DNA from: Apostichopus japonicus
Taxonomy: Eukaryota; Echinodermata; Holothuroidea; Aspidochirotida; Stichopodidae
Direction of reading: 5' to 3'
Length of the DNA stretch: 64,000 nucleotides
NCBI RefSeq assembly: GCF_037975245.1
Contig: NC_092572.1
Location: 4,919,501 to 4,983,500 of the forward strand
In this document: positions 11,418 through 22,782 of the stretch, in pieces
Numbering within the stretch: the stretch's first letter is position 1
How the letters are laid out: the number at the start of each line of letters is the position of its first letter
Position numbers and translations under genes: made by a program
The notes under the pieces: generated by a model
The model's input: the letters and a program-made list of their open reading frames with translations, nothing else
The model's database searches: none
Told to the model about the DNA's origin: nothing

Positions 11418-12299
11418 ATGTACACCTGTAAAATATGCAATACACTAACAGCTACTATCCGTGGCTATGTTGATCATGTGAGTTCCCATAGGAATATACC
11501 TCGAGTGAGATTTCCATGTTGTTTTGTTAATTGTGGCTATACCCTATCAACTTTTGCTGCAATGAAGATTCATGTGACTAGGTATCACCGCCATATTCAA
11601 AAGCAAATAGCAGTTGCAGCAAAACTTCAGTCAGTTAACCTGTCATTGATTTGTATGTATGAAATCTGTCAAAAAGAACTCACAGATCTGTCCTCATATT
11701 TGGCACACTTAAAAGCACATATTAGAAAAGGACAAGTTGTATCTTGTCCATATAAGAAGTGCAAAAGAGATTTTTCAAAAACCAGTTCATTTACAGCACA
11801 TTTGTCACGTCACAGAAACTGGGGAGCTGTAAACATTTTGGATAAATACAAACTTTCTACTCGTGATCATTGCTCTTTGGATCAAGATATACCTCTAGAC
11901 ACTAACTGCTTTGATGTGTCTACAGAGACTGATAGATTTGTCATTGAAAATGACATAAGCTGTGATTTCGAAAACAGTAACAATTGCCAAGGTAGGATGC
12001 AAGAAACAGGTCAGTCTAGGCTTCAATTTCAACAAAATTTTGCCTTGTGTCTTCTGAAACTTCAGGCAAAACAACTTGTTCCATCACAAACAATTCAAAT
12101 GATTGTTGAGGAGCTTCAAACTATTCACAGTTTATGTCAACAAGATCAGGTTTTGAAAATTACTCAAAAATTGAGACATGAGGGTTTAGCAGAAGAACGT
12201 ATCAAATGTGTAGCCGATTATATGAATGAGATAGATGCATGGATTGCTATTGATAGTTGTAAAGGAAAACTCAGAACGCAGCACTGTAGAAAAGAGTAA
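11418..12299 (+). pseudogene. C2H2 zinc-finger N-terminal part of CACTA-like transposase
   Basis: The 293-codon frame holds four C2H2-type fingers: C4-C7-H20-H24 (CKICNTLTATIRGYVDHVSS, then H); a second, CFVNCGY...HVTRYH; a third, CMYEICQKEL...HLKAH; and a fourth, CPYKKCKRDF...HLSRH. The C-terminal third is helical and acidic. It ends at a stop just before sequence that continues the protein in another frame (KSAFKFVAPIATSLGRDSAQ near 12309), so the stop looks like a frameshift rather than a true end. Position inside the element and ahead of the transposase core mark it as transposon-encoded, probably the DNA-binding part, not a host gene. Confidence 0.75.
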
Positions 12300-12305
12300 T
12301 TTACT

Positions 12306-14080
12306 ATAAATCAGCATTCAAGTTTGTTGCTCCAATTGCAACATCACTAGGGAGAGATTCAGCACAAAAAATGCAATACTATCATTACATTCCAATCAAG
12401 GAGAGCATTCAATTGCTCCTTTCGGATGATTTTGTGTTGGGACAATGTCAAAGTAGGCATCACAGTGAAGACTCATCTGTTCTTACCGACATAGTGGATG
12501 ATACAGTTTTTAAAAAAAAATAGTTTGTTTCAAAGTTGTGAAAGATCTTTGTCCATCATTCTCTATGAAGGCTCATTTGAAATTGTAAACCCACTTGGGT
12601 CGGCAAGAATAAAACACAAAATACTAGCAATGTATTTTACACTTGGAAACACCCAACCTGAGTACAGATCTGTTGTTGATGCAATGCAGCTTGTGTTTTT
12701 TTGTAAAGAAGTTGATTTTAAGGTCTTTGGGCAGCAGAAGGTTTTTGAGAGAGTGATAAATGATTTGAAAACATTAGAGGAAGTTGGAATAGAAACAAGT
12801 GACGGGTGGTCTGGAAAGGTGCGCTGTCTTGTATATTAGGGGATAATTTAGGTTCCCATTGTATTGGGGGTTTCATTGAGAGTTTTTCAGGAACTAACAT
12901 GTGCCGCTACTGTTTAATAACTTCACATGACTTTAAATGTAACGCACCATATGCTGTTGGGAAGCCTAGAACCAAGGAGGAGTATGATTCTTGCATTGCA
13001 CACCTTGAAGATCATGAAGAAAATCATCATCAAGGAATTAAATTTAATTCATGTTTTAATTCTTTGAGGTATTTTCATGTGTGTGCACCTGGTTTGCCAC
13101 CATGCCTGGGGCACGACTTGTTTGAAGGAGTTGTTGATTACAATGTAGCCATGTTTATTCAATACTGGATTAAACAAAAACATTGGTTCACATATGCAGA
13201 TTTGAATATAATGTTGGTACAGTTTAAATTTCAAGGACGCGATGCAAACAATAAACCTGCATTTGTAAATTTATCAGGTAACCGCTTAGGTGGTCAAGCC
13301 GTTGAAAACTGGAACCTTTTGAGACTTCTTCCAATTATTTTGAGTGCATATGTTAAAGATCATAATGACCTTGTATGGAGACTCTTTCTTCTCTTACGAG
13401 AAGTTGTTGAGTATGTGTGTTCTCCAAAGATTTCACATGAGCAACTTGCATATTTAAGGGTGATAATGGAGGAATACTTGACTGAGAGAAAACAACTCTT
13501 TGCTGATACTCCCTTCAGACCAAAACATCATTTCCTGGGCCACTATCCAGATTTAATTAAGTTTGGACCATTAATGAGAGTGTGGACTCTATGCTTCGAA
13601 AGTAAGCACTCCTATTTCAAACGTTGTGCCAGATCTGCACAAAATTTCATCAATGTGACACAGTCTTTAGCAAATCAACACCAGTACTTTCAAGCTTATA
13701 ACAGCTCAGGGAAAATATATCCTGATAGATTGGTTATTGAAAATGCCACATCCCTCAATATAGAATGCTTCATGCCTGAAATAAAGCATGCTTTGCAGGC
13801 AGCAAATGCAAAGTTTGATGATTCTGTTATCAGTGACAGAGTTAAGATGTTTGGCACTTCTTACCAGAAGGGTTTCTTTGTAATATGTCAGTGTTCTGAT
13901 ACATGCTTTTCAAGTCTTAAATTGGGTTGCATTTTGTTTGTAGTTGTTGAAAGCCAAAAAGAACTATGTTTGAGTGCAAGCTCAATTATGGAACAACTAG
14001 GAGTATATAATGGGCCTTACAAAGAAACTTATAGTAAGCAAATGTGGCATATGAATTATTTTGAATTGAGAAGGAACTAA
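12306..14080 (+). pseudogene. CACTA-like transposase core (frameshifted)
   Basis: Coding continues from the zinc-finger part through at least three frame changes: near 12297, at the A9 run near 12511, and near 12815. After the last change the frame is open to the TAA at 14078-14080. Recognisable blocks are LGDNLGSHCIGGFIESF, then a C-R-Y-C pair, then LPPCLGHDLFEGVVDY, which resembles the conserved core of TNP2-like CACTA transposases, and RPKHHFLGHYPDLI. The blocks are well kept, so decay is recent or some frameshifts are assembly errors. The gene lies head to tail with the companion gene, which begins 43 bp later. Confidence 0.8.
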
Positions 14081-14123
14081 AACCTTCACTTCCATTACTC
14101 AGGTCTGAGGTTCTCTTGTTAAA

Positions 14124-14358
14124 ATGAGCGTGTCAGAACAATCAGATGATACAATTTGTCTTGAAGATTTTGCTTTATCCATAATGCAGCATCTTCCTTC
14201 ACTGCCACTTAAAATGGTGGACAAAGTAGTTAAACAGCTCCTGGCTGCTGGTGTGGAAAGTGTGTGCGATCTCAAGCTGATCACTGATGAGGACCTTTCC
14301 AGTGTACTGAAGCCAATACAGAGGAGAAAGCTGTTAATAGCATGGGCAAACAAGGCAG
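14124..14358 (+). CDS. Companion gene of CACTA-like element, exon 1 (SAM-like)
   Basis: ATG 14124 begins MSVSEQSDDTICLEDFALSI. Residues about 28-75 (VDKVVKQLLAAGVESVCDLK, then LITDEDLSSVLKPIQRRKLL) have the pattern of a sterile alpha motif: short helices, a G-V-x-x-x-x-D-L turn and the closing L-x-P-I-x-x-R-K-L helix. The exon ends G|GTAAGC in phase 1 and is followed by exons at 15531, 16934, 17954 and 18891 with compatible phases. SAM domains mediate protein-protein or RNA binding. The role in transposition is unknown to me. No frameshift is seen in this exon. Confidence 0.7.
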
Positions 14359-15530
14359 GTAAGCAGAAATATAATTGCACTTTCTAAATATGATTATCCT
14401 CCTTTTTTTGAGGAATGGAGAGGTGAAAGGAGAGGTTAAGAAGTAAGTTACAAGAGGAGATGGAAAAATTTCTAAATAGTAAGTACATGTGATACACAGA
14501 AGTTTCTCTTATTGTCTAAGACAGTTGCTGGTACCACAAATTGAATAAGGAAACTGGTCTCATAGTACATCATTAGCATTTTTGTAATTCTCTAAAGAAA
14601 ATTTTCTGGGTTAATTATTAGTATTATACATTAGATTTGAACTTTTTTTAAGCAGTTTTCAAGTAGTGAGCAAATAGAAAACACCAGGTCAAACTAATGA
14701 AATGATACACCACATACCCAAACTAAAATATTTATCAACAAGAAAAGAGGAAACCCTTCTTTTCAATTCAAATTAAACATAGAACGTACGTTCTATGTTG
14801 TTTGTAGAGTATGTTGAAGTTCATATGAGAGTATGACAAGGCTAAAGGTCACCTTGAAAAACAACCACTATGGGTTAGTATGGGGTACAGTACCTCTACT
14901 CTGGGATCATACTTGGCCCCCACTTTGGGGTCCAAATAAGCGGGCACTACGCAAACGTCTGCAGTGACCAAATATCGCCATGGACGCAACAATTTGATAT
15001 GTATGAGTGTTACTTTGCCCCAAAAACACTTGTATACCAATAATCAACAAAAATTGCCCCAATAATTTCACACTTTGGCTATACTGATTGAAAGATGCAG
15101 GGAACTGTGGCAATGGCTTGCTTTCCATACAGTATAAGAATACACCTCAACAACTTAACAAACTATGAAGCACGCCTTGTCCGATGCTTATGCACAAGGT
15201 CCATATGGCATACGGTACGGTGTGTACATGTGTACAAAGCCATTGCCTACGTCAACAAACAAGCAGCGACTTAACCGAAACAGACCTGTCAGAGAATGCC
15301 CCTGTTGCCAATTGAAGATATGCTTGATTCGATAGATTGAGAGCTTGAGTGCTGCCCCTGTTTATTGTGTATATTATGTTATTTTATTGTGTTTATTGTG
15401 TTCTGTGAGTGTCCAAAAAACTAGTACCTTAATGCAATATATGTCTGTTATCAGGAAATAATTTATCAAGGTTGTTTATTCATTTCATATCATCTACTTT
15501 CATTGATGTGACATATTTTCATTCTTAAAG
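14359..15530 (+). other. Companion gene intron 1
   Basis: Intron bounded by GTAAGC and a TTCTTAAAG acceptor. It contains the small palindrome AACGTACGTT near 14785. No exon is seen. Confidence 0.55.
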
Positions 15531-16484
15531 AAAAGTTGCTTGGATCAGCATCTTCACAATCATCTGAACCCGACTCTGTGGCCAGTTCACCAGGATGCAG
15601 CTGGGTGCCCAGTTCAGGAGGATCAAGTCCAGCAGTGGTAATTGCAGATTGGGCAGAGTCATTTAAAGTTGATTGGGATAAAATGCCTAAAAGCCTCACA
15701 AAATCACTCCAGAAGAAACAGAGACCCACTCCCAAAGATCAGAATATTATGCAATGACATATATAATGAAAGTTGAGTCAAGTCCAGGACGAAAGCACCT
15801 TTCTATTATTGCACAGAAGATCGTTCGTGAGTTTCCAGAACCCTTTAAAGATGACATTGAAGGACTTGTTGTTGGTAGTGGATATGCATCCCTTCTTACA
15901 CAGTTGGAAAACCGTATGAGCAATCTCAATAGAGGCAAATTTCACCTAAATGTTGGTTACCCCCTGTTTGTAGAGGGTGAACAGAATGAAGCACTAACAA
16001 AGAAGCGTAAACTCAGCACCTCATATGGCTGCAAAAACTGGCAACCAGAGGACCTACCTGAAGGGGAGGATCGAGACACGCAGAGAAAAAAGACAGATGA
16101 CTTAAAGGTGATGCATGAACTTAACATATGGGATGACAATGAGTTTGTTTTCCTTATGAAAAATGTATTTCCAACCATCCGTGCCAAGATAAACAGTCAG
16201 CAAGTCCCTGTATGTGCTCTCCTTGATGAATATCCTTTCTTGTTTGAGGAGGTTGGGATGATGGGACATTTTGAAGATTTAGTGGGCATCAAACTGAAAT
16301 CAGTTGAATTCAGAAGTTTCTGCAAGTGTCAGCAAAGAAGAAGAAGGAGGTGCAAAATATAATAGCTGATGTGGAGAGTGCTAAGAAGGAAAGTGGTGAT
16401 CATTCCCCTGATGTTCCAGGACTTATTCTCCTCCTCTGCAATCACCTTGGAGATAAATGGGATGATCTTTTCTACCTTGCAAAG
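15531..16484 (+). pseudogene. Companion gene exon 2 (two frameshifts)
   Basis: Starting at the TTCTTAAAG acceptor, the exon reads EKLLGSASSQSSEPDSVASS and a Ser/Pro-rich segment. It then shifts frame near 15735 to RSEYYAMTYIMKVESSPGRK, followed by HLSIIAQKIVREFPEPFK. It shifts again near 16305 to FLQVSAKKKKEVQNIIADVE and ends CNHLGDKWDDLFYLAK|GTAAGA in phase 0. The core, with FPTIRAKI and YPFLFEEVGMMGHFEDL, is the shared part of the SAM-type companion family; the element at 52-57 kb has a related exon pair. Two single-base shifts make this copy defective unless they are sequencing errors. Confidence 0.7.
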
Positions 16485-16933
16485 GTAAGAAGAAGCTACC
16501 TTTATAAATCATTAAGCTTGTGAACTAGCACTATTTGTGAACTAGCACTATCAGAATAGCACTATTTGTCTGTGTTTTTCTCTGGTTTGTCGTTCTTACA
16601 CTTACAGTTATGTAGATGTATTGGTCAAGTTGATTGACTTTATAACGATATTCCTCTGCGATGTTCACTGTTTGTAGGTCAGCTGTAATTGTTGTGTATT
16701 GGGACTCTGAAGTCCAAAGTTCAGTACATCATATGCCATCAGTTGATTAAGATCTTCCCCATTGTCATCATTTTGATTTCAGGGATGCATATTGTCCCTC
16801 AGTTTCATTTATTTTATGTTATGCTTTGGAAGATACTACTGTTTTCCCAGATGGCATCTTGAATGTTTTGTCCCACATAATAAGATAAGTATTCCAAACA
16901 ATTTTAATGTTCCTACATTTACATTATGTTCAG

Positions 16934-17000
16934 GAAACCAGTACTGTGCAGAATATTACTAAGGATCTGAAGTCAACATTCCCATGCATCATTATTCAAG
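16934..17000 (+). CDS. Companion gene exon 3
   Basis: A short 67-bp exon between a TTCAG acceptor and an AG|GTGAGA donor, entering in phase 0 and leaving in phase 1. It encodes ETSTVQNITKDLKSTFPCII then IQ(G). The phases match exon 2 before it and exon 4 after it. It is small, so the call rests on the splice signals and phase chain. Confidence 0.6.
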
Positions 17001-17953
17001 GTGAGAAGCATTTGGAGGATTTTGCTCTAATATGCATTTCCTCCAGTACATATACACTGCTCTTTTTCCCCTTTTTGGTTTGGATGATAGTTGTAACCTT
17101 TGAAATTTGTGATGGTGAGTATTTGTGCGTGTGTATGTATTTTACTGATGCCTACCTTGTAAACACAATTTCTCATGAAAGGAAGCTTAGATAGATTTCA
17201 TAGTTGGCATGTGGGTGTACCCGATAGAGTACAAGAAGCCTATTGTTTTTGGCAAAGGTCAAAGATCATTTGGGGTCAACAGAGGTGAAACTGTGAATAC
17301 TTTGTAAACATGATATCTCAAGAAGGGAATCTTGGACAGATCTCATGTGGTATGTAGGTGTGGTCACTTGAATCAACAGTGGTCAAAATTTGAGAATCTT
17401 TGATTAAAGAAACCTAGGAAGTTATATGTTGGCAAGTGTGTCAATGACACCTCATAGTGCACTATCACCTGTGGAAGACAAAGTCATGGGTCAATCTGAG
17501 ATTTAACTGGGAAAACTCTGTTACAGCATCAATTCAGCATGTATGTGTGCATTTGATGCTCAGCATGTAACATGAAACTCAAGAACTATAGCCCATTTTT
17601 GACTTCATATGTGGTAAAAACATTTTGGTTGACCATTGCAACATTTTCAATGTCATTTTTGTGTTGCTGATCTAGGGTGCCTCAGTAAATCGATATATCA
17701 GATAAACCGTTTTTTCTTTCATATCCACACCGACAAAAATGAAATCTGCCATCAACGAATATATCGAAATACATCCGAAACAAACCTTGAATACCGGTAA
17801 AAATAATATTGAATAAAAAAATAATGACCCATTAGTACACGCGAGTTGGAGTATATTCACGCTGCAACTGTAAAGTAGTGGTAGTCATAGCAGTGGCATT
17901 AACTTTAAATGAACATTCTCTTAATAGTTCTAATTGATATTTATTTTTTGCAG
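17001..17953 (+). other. Companion gene intron 3
   Basis: A 0.95-kb AT-rich intron with no recognisable element or exon. Confidence 0.5.
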
Positions 17954-18122
17954 GTCCAAACATGTACACTGGAAGAAAGTTTATGTTGGCAGTAGATATG
18001 GTTATTGTTAATGACCACATTCAAACTTTTGAAAGTGCAATGATCATGCTGTTTGCAATGTTTTTCATCTTAAACATTGAGTATCCATCTGAAGGTGCAA
18101 CTTTAATGGAGTTTATCCAGCG
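17954..18122 (+). CDS. Companion gene exon 4
   Basis: Bounded by TTTTTTGCAG and CG|GTGAGT, the exon starts in phase 1 and ends in phase 2. It encodes (G)PNMYTGRKFMLAVDMVIVND and then HIQTFESAMIMLFAMFFILN and IEYPSEGATLMEFIQR. The pattern of a helix followed by L-F-x-M-F-F-I-L-N-I-E-Y-P is the conserved C-terminal block I associate with this SAM-containing companion family. No stop or shift is present. Confidence 0.7.
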
Positions 18123-18890
18123 GTGAGTAGGCTGAAAGTACCCTAGTAATAGTTAACCATTGTTATTTTGTGTGGACATTCCCTTGACATGGAATGTAAG
18201 AGTGAATGCATATTATTAGCCACCTTCAAAAGATCAGCCGATCATAAAGGTACCAATTTAGAAAAAAAATCAACAAATTGCAATTAACTCAACTCCTGGG
18301 CAGATCATTGAAATAAATCATACTCTGTTCTCAGTTACAGCTGATTTACTTATTTTGTACTATTTGTTGTGGTCCAAGAATAACAGCAGCTTTGGTAACC
18401 TTTTGTAAACATTGATGACCTTTACATAATTTTCACCAATGGAAAGTTAGTGTAAATAGTTGAATGGCATGTTTTATTATTTTGGAGAAGGGTGGGAATG
18501 TATGAGTTTGGTTAATTACTGAGAACACCTTCACAATTTGTTACAACTATAGGGTATCAGCTTAAACTGAACAAAATTGAAATTAAAAGAGGATTCACAA
18601 ATTAGCTCTTCTTTTCAGATCATGATTTCCTAGAAAACTGTTGAATTCCAAAGGCTTGTAAATTAAGACAGGTATCCATCTCAATTGCTTCTATCAACAC
18701 CAGTGAGCACACATACAATTGGAAACTGAGTTGTGTCACATCACATATTTTGACCATATCTTACTATCATGTATGTCATACTGTAGTGTAAATTTGAGAC
18801 CAAAGGAAATTAATTGTTAAATGGTTTAATAATTGCTAACTTATTTGAACTTTATGATTTCACAGTTCTAATTTTTGCTCCTCTTTGCAG

Positions 18891-19020
18891 CTGCTTTGTT
18901 GGATTGAATCCAGAAAAGGGAAGAAAGACCCCCAAATCCAAGAAGAGCTATCCTGTCAACCCAAAAATTTTGGCTTTGGTTGGAAACCTGAAAGAATTTG
19001 AGTCAGATTGGACAGTCTAA
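18891..19020 (+). CDS. Companion gene exon 5 (C-terminus)
   Basis: After the CTCCTCTTTGCAG acceptor the phase-2 exon encodes (R)CFVGLNPEKGRKTPKSKKSY, then PVNPKILALVGNLKEFESDW and TV, and stops at TAA 19018-19020. A basic stretch followed by a final N-P-K-I-L-A-L-V-x-x-L-K-x-F-E helix is the expected end of the family. Confidence 0.7.
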
Positions 19021-20389
19021 ATGCTTTTCAGGCACTTCCCATGATTCGTCACATTAGTCTGACAATTTGGTAACGTTGAATTATAAATCTAGATCACTTA
19101 GTTGATTTAAGGTGTTCCTAGTTGAGAAAATGTTAGCGAGCCTCTTGAGCCTCCTTAACTGGAACCATAGACTCTCCAGCTACAGAGAAGTCTCATTTAC
19201 AAATGAACAGTTAAACATTTATACAGAGTTCAAACTATTGTGTTTAACTTTGTTGGTGGATATTTACAAGGTTTCACTTGTTGACAAACTTGTTAAAGAC
19301 TAATATTTGGTGCTATTATGACACCTTTCCAATAACTCCATAAACTCTGAAACTCTTCCAAGCAGGTTCACAAATGTTAGAAAAGTTTTGAATCCATAAT
19401 AGTTTCAGATGTCAAGTCATTCTGTTCATTTTGTTAATGCTATAAGCTTGGTATCTAAATTATATTTTGTTGTCAAAATATAAAATCTCTATGCTAAATT
19501 TTAACATGAAATCTTTTCATAAAACTGCTCCTTCCACTCAAGCAGAAGCATAGGAATATAAGGACAACTTTTTTAATCATTTACGGGTACAAAGGTCAAA
19601 TCATTGTTTATATATCTTTTGATCAGATGATTTACAATATCTTTGGTTAACAGATTAGTTAATCTTTATTCTTACCTATTGTAACATATCCTTGTCTTTA
19701 ACTTCCACTTTGAACTTTAAGGGCTAAAGAAGGTCACGAAAATTAGAAAAAGTATACAATCCTTATCAGCAATAGAGGAGTTACCACAGTTACAGGTATT
19801 AATTTTCTGTGAACATTGATATGCCCATTAAAGTGAATATGGTATATGAGCGATATATTTAATACTGCTAGAACATTTAAAAATACATGAAATGAACATA
19901 GTTGTAATAAAGTTAAGTGAAGAATAGTGAAGACACCTAAGTTTCTGTGGTCACATAATACAGTGACCTTGAGTGAACTTTGCATACTTCAAGTGCATCT
20001 GTAAATAAGAGGGAAAGGAACTTTGTTGTAGAGCAATGAAAGGGCCAGGAACTAGCAGGTGTCAAAGCTTAGTGTTTTATGATCAGTCAATTGTGAAAAC
20101 TTTCAGTGGCTGATCCAGGATTTCCTGAAGTGGCCGAAGAGACAAATATGGCCACATACAGACTTATCAGTATATTTCCAAACAATGAAAGTATCGTCTG
20201 TATAACAAAACCTTTTCCAAAAGAAAGGCTGGGGCACCCAGCAAATACCCAGCCATCAATAAGAGATTGCCTTATGATGTTCAGTCTTATATATTACTTT
20301 AAAGGTTTTGACGTTCAAAAATATGTTTCAACAAGTTTTAAAGTTGTAAATAAAAGTTTCAGAGAACAATAAGTTGTTTTTATTTTATA
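19021..20389. other. CACTA-like 3' non-coding region
   Basis: AT-rich sequence between the companion gene stop and the right subterminal repeats. The short open frame at 20106-20372 has no family resemblance. I see nothing else. Confidence 0.4.
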
Positions 20390-20499
20390 ATCTCACTGAT
20401 AATAGTAATTCCATCTGACAGCCAATTTTACAGACAAAGACCTATTTATTGCAAGGAAAAAGACTATAGATAACATTAAAGACTAGACTTTACCTAAAA

Positions 20500-21170
20500 G
20501 ATACAGTCAATTAAAAGTCACAATACAGTTATTTTACAGAGAAAAAGACATACTGTATTTCAAGAAAAACTGTGTAAATAACCATTTCAGACTGTTTATT
20601 TTACATAGAATGTAGTGTAAAATAACGGCTATCATATAGTAATTTACGGATGAAAACTTTTATAATGCAAAGAAAAACTGTATGAATTACGCTATCATAC
20701 TGTGTATTTAACATAGAATTCAGTGTAAAATTACGGTTGTCGTACAGTAATTTTACGGACAAAGACTTTTATAATGCAAAATAAAAACTGTATAATAACA
20801 GTTTTAGACTGTTTATTTTACATAGAATATGGTGTAAAATAACGGTTGACGTACAGTGATTTTACGGACAGAAACTGTTATAATTGGGGGAAAAACTGTG
20901 TAAATAACAGTTTCAGACTGTTTATTTTACATAGAATATGGTGTAAAATAACGGTTGACGTACAGTAATTTTACGGACAGAAACTTTTATAATTGGGGGA
21001 GAAAACTGTATAAATAACAGTTTCAGACTGTTTATTTTACATAGAATATGGTGTAAAATAACGGTCGTCGTACAGTAAGTTTACGGACAAAAACTGTTAT
21101 AATGAAAGAAATAAACTGTATTAATAACAGTTTTAGACTGTTTATTTTACATAGATTATCTGCAGTTGGA
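20500..21170. repeat. Right subterminal repeat array of the CACTA-like element
   Basis: About six copies of a unit of roughly 105-116 bp, each with CAGTAATTTTACGGACA, AACTGTATAAATAACAG and TGTTTATTTTACATAGAAT. The ACAGT/TTTTAC words relate to those of the left array but the unit is different. This asymmetric arrangement is normal for CACTA elements. Confidence 0.8.
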
Positions 21171-21245
21171 AATAACAGACATTTCCTGGAAACTCTGCTG
21201 CCAGAGAAATTCTGTATTTTAACAGAATTTTTTTTTAACAGTGTA

Positions 21246-21323
21246 GAGAGTTCTGGTCGTACTGGAACTTTCCTATGCGTCTTGATGGCAAACATGTTGT
21301 TGTAGGGGCACCTGCAAAGTCAG
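21246..21323 (+). pseudogene. Harbinger transposase, 3' part of exon 1
   Basis: Immediately right of the CACTA-like element, GAGAGTTCTGG continues the exon interrupted at 6355. It encodes REFWSYWNFPMRLDGKHVVV, then GAPAKSG, ending at CAG|GTTGGT. The block F-P-x-R-x-D-G-K-H-V carries the first catalytic Asp of the Harbinger DDE nuclease. Confidence 0.85.
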
Positions 21324-21745
21324 GTTGGTTTGAATGTTTTTGAATTTTATCAATTTTGGGGTTGTAACTTCATGGATTTAAAATATATCGCCAAACTTTC
21401 TACACCAGAAACACTGTCTCGTAGATTAATCTAAAACTACAGGGCCTAAGATTAGAACTATTATAACGATCATAGAAGGCCTATTATTGAAAATTACAGA
21501 CACGAAGACGAACGCGAGGCATGTTCTTGTTCTTGGTTTGTTTATTTCCCGCATTATCAAAGGGATTTAATAACATTTTAAAGCATCAAGGTGATAAAAA
21601 GCACAATGACATAACAGTACGATACTGCGATACTGCTGAAGGTCCATTAAAAAGCAAGGCTTGCTCAAATTGACCATAGTCTAGATGGCAAACACACGTC
21701 AGTCCCGTTTATTTGCGAATATAAATTTGTTTTACAATTTTGCAG

Positions 21746-22028
21746 GAAGTGACAACTACAAGGGAACATTCTCTATACTCTTACTGATGGCAGTTGTAGA
21801 TGCACAATACAAATTGTGCATACAAAATACAAGTTGACATTGGTGCATTTGAACGAGAGAGTGATGGTGGGGTATTCAGTGAAAGCAAATTTGGGAAGCA
21901 GTTGAACACTGGTACACTCAACATCCCAGATCCAAGAGCACTCCCAGGAACCAACACAATAGTGAGGCCGGTGTTTGTTGGGAACGAAGCTTTCCCATTG
22001 GAGCCGAATCTGATGAGACCTTTCCCAG
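21746..22028 (+). pseudogene. Harbinger transposase exon 2 (frameshifted)
   Basis: From the TTTTGCAG acceptor the exon reads (G)SDNYKGTFSILLLMAVVDAQ. It is then disrupted by a small local insertion with a repeated CATACAAAATACAA pattern near 21800-21830, and resumes in another frame as VDIGAFERESDGGVFSESKF and on to LNIPDPRALPGTN. The second catalytic Asp is expected in the V-V-D / D-I-G-A region. It ends CCAG|GTATGC. Confidence 0.8.
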
Positions 22029-22313
22029 GTATGCAACTCACAAGTTTTGTTACCAGATGAATCTCTTGCCACGGGTTCCAGTGTTTTCCAGCGTCTGATT
22101 TTTCTTTCATAAATGCTATCTATTATTTGCTTTCAATGAAACTTACTTACTTAGAACAATATTTATAATTCTTCTACTTTGAAATAAAACAATATTCGGA
22201 ATGCTCATTTAAAACGTTTGATAGTTGTAGAATGTACTTTTTTTTCTTCTTGTGTTTTTTTTTTCTGCGATCAAAGGACATAAAATTTATATTTTTCCTC
22301 ATCTGCTGAACAG

Positions 22314-22486
22314 GATCAAACTTGGCCCATGAACACATGATATATAATTATCGACTCAGCAGAGCAAGACGAATAGTAGAGAATGCATTCGGCATTCTCG
22401 CTGCACGTTGGCGGATCTTTCGTCGACCAATCGATGCAGCACAAGAATTAGTGTGTAATGCTGTGGAAGCGACAAACTGCCTATGA
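22314..22486 (+). pseudogene. Harbinger transposase exon 3, catalytic Glu block
   Basis: After a CAG acceptor the frame gives SNLAHEHMIYNYRLSRARRI then VENAFGILAARWRIFRRPID, ending at tandem stops 22484-22489. The block R-A-R-R-I-V-E-N-A-F-G-I-L-x-x-R-W-R-I-F contains the third acidic residue (Glu) of the DDE site. Family members normally continue a few residues further. Confidence 0.8.
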
Positions 22487-22782
22487 TGATTGGGAAATGT
22501 ATATACATAAATTTCAAATCTGTAAATGTCCGTTTCAAATTCGTTTCTTCCTTTGTGCTAGTAAACTATTTCCGAATATATAGGCATGGTATCTTTTTTC
22601 AGATAGGCCTAAATGTTTAACATATATAGAAATAGATGGTTTATTGTTACATGCTTATGTGTAGGCCTATCGCCGCCACTCCTCTCCGGCTCTTTCTCCC
22701 CGCCTCTTTCTCTATTTGATGTGCTTGGGAATGATAAGACCGCACATTGATAAACTCGGATAACATTCATTACATTCTCTAG

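Larger units (their letters stand above)
6356..21243 (+). mobile_element. 14.9-kb CACTA-like (CMC) DNA transposon
   Basis: The left end CACTGTTAAAAATT and right end ...TTAACAGTG are inverted repeats, each bordered by TA (6354-6355 and 21244-21245). Removing the element and one TA restores the Harbinger reading frame, so the limits are precise. Inside are left and right subterminal repeat arrays, a zinc-finger/transposase gene (11418-14080) and a companion gene with a SAM-like first exon (14124-19020), both on the plus strand. CACTG ends, subterminal repeats and the transposase type together indicate the CACTA/Mirage/Chapaev group. A 2-bp duplication is shorter than the 3 bp usual in plant CACTA elements. 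Several frameshifts show it is no longer autonomous. Confidence 0.85.

Noticed and set aside
11418-12299. Host C2H2 zinc-finger transcription factor.
   Set aside because: It lies inside precisely bounded transposon ends and runs, through a frameshift, into the transposase core.
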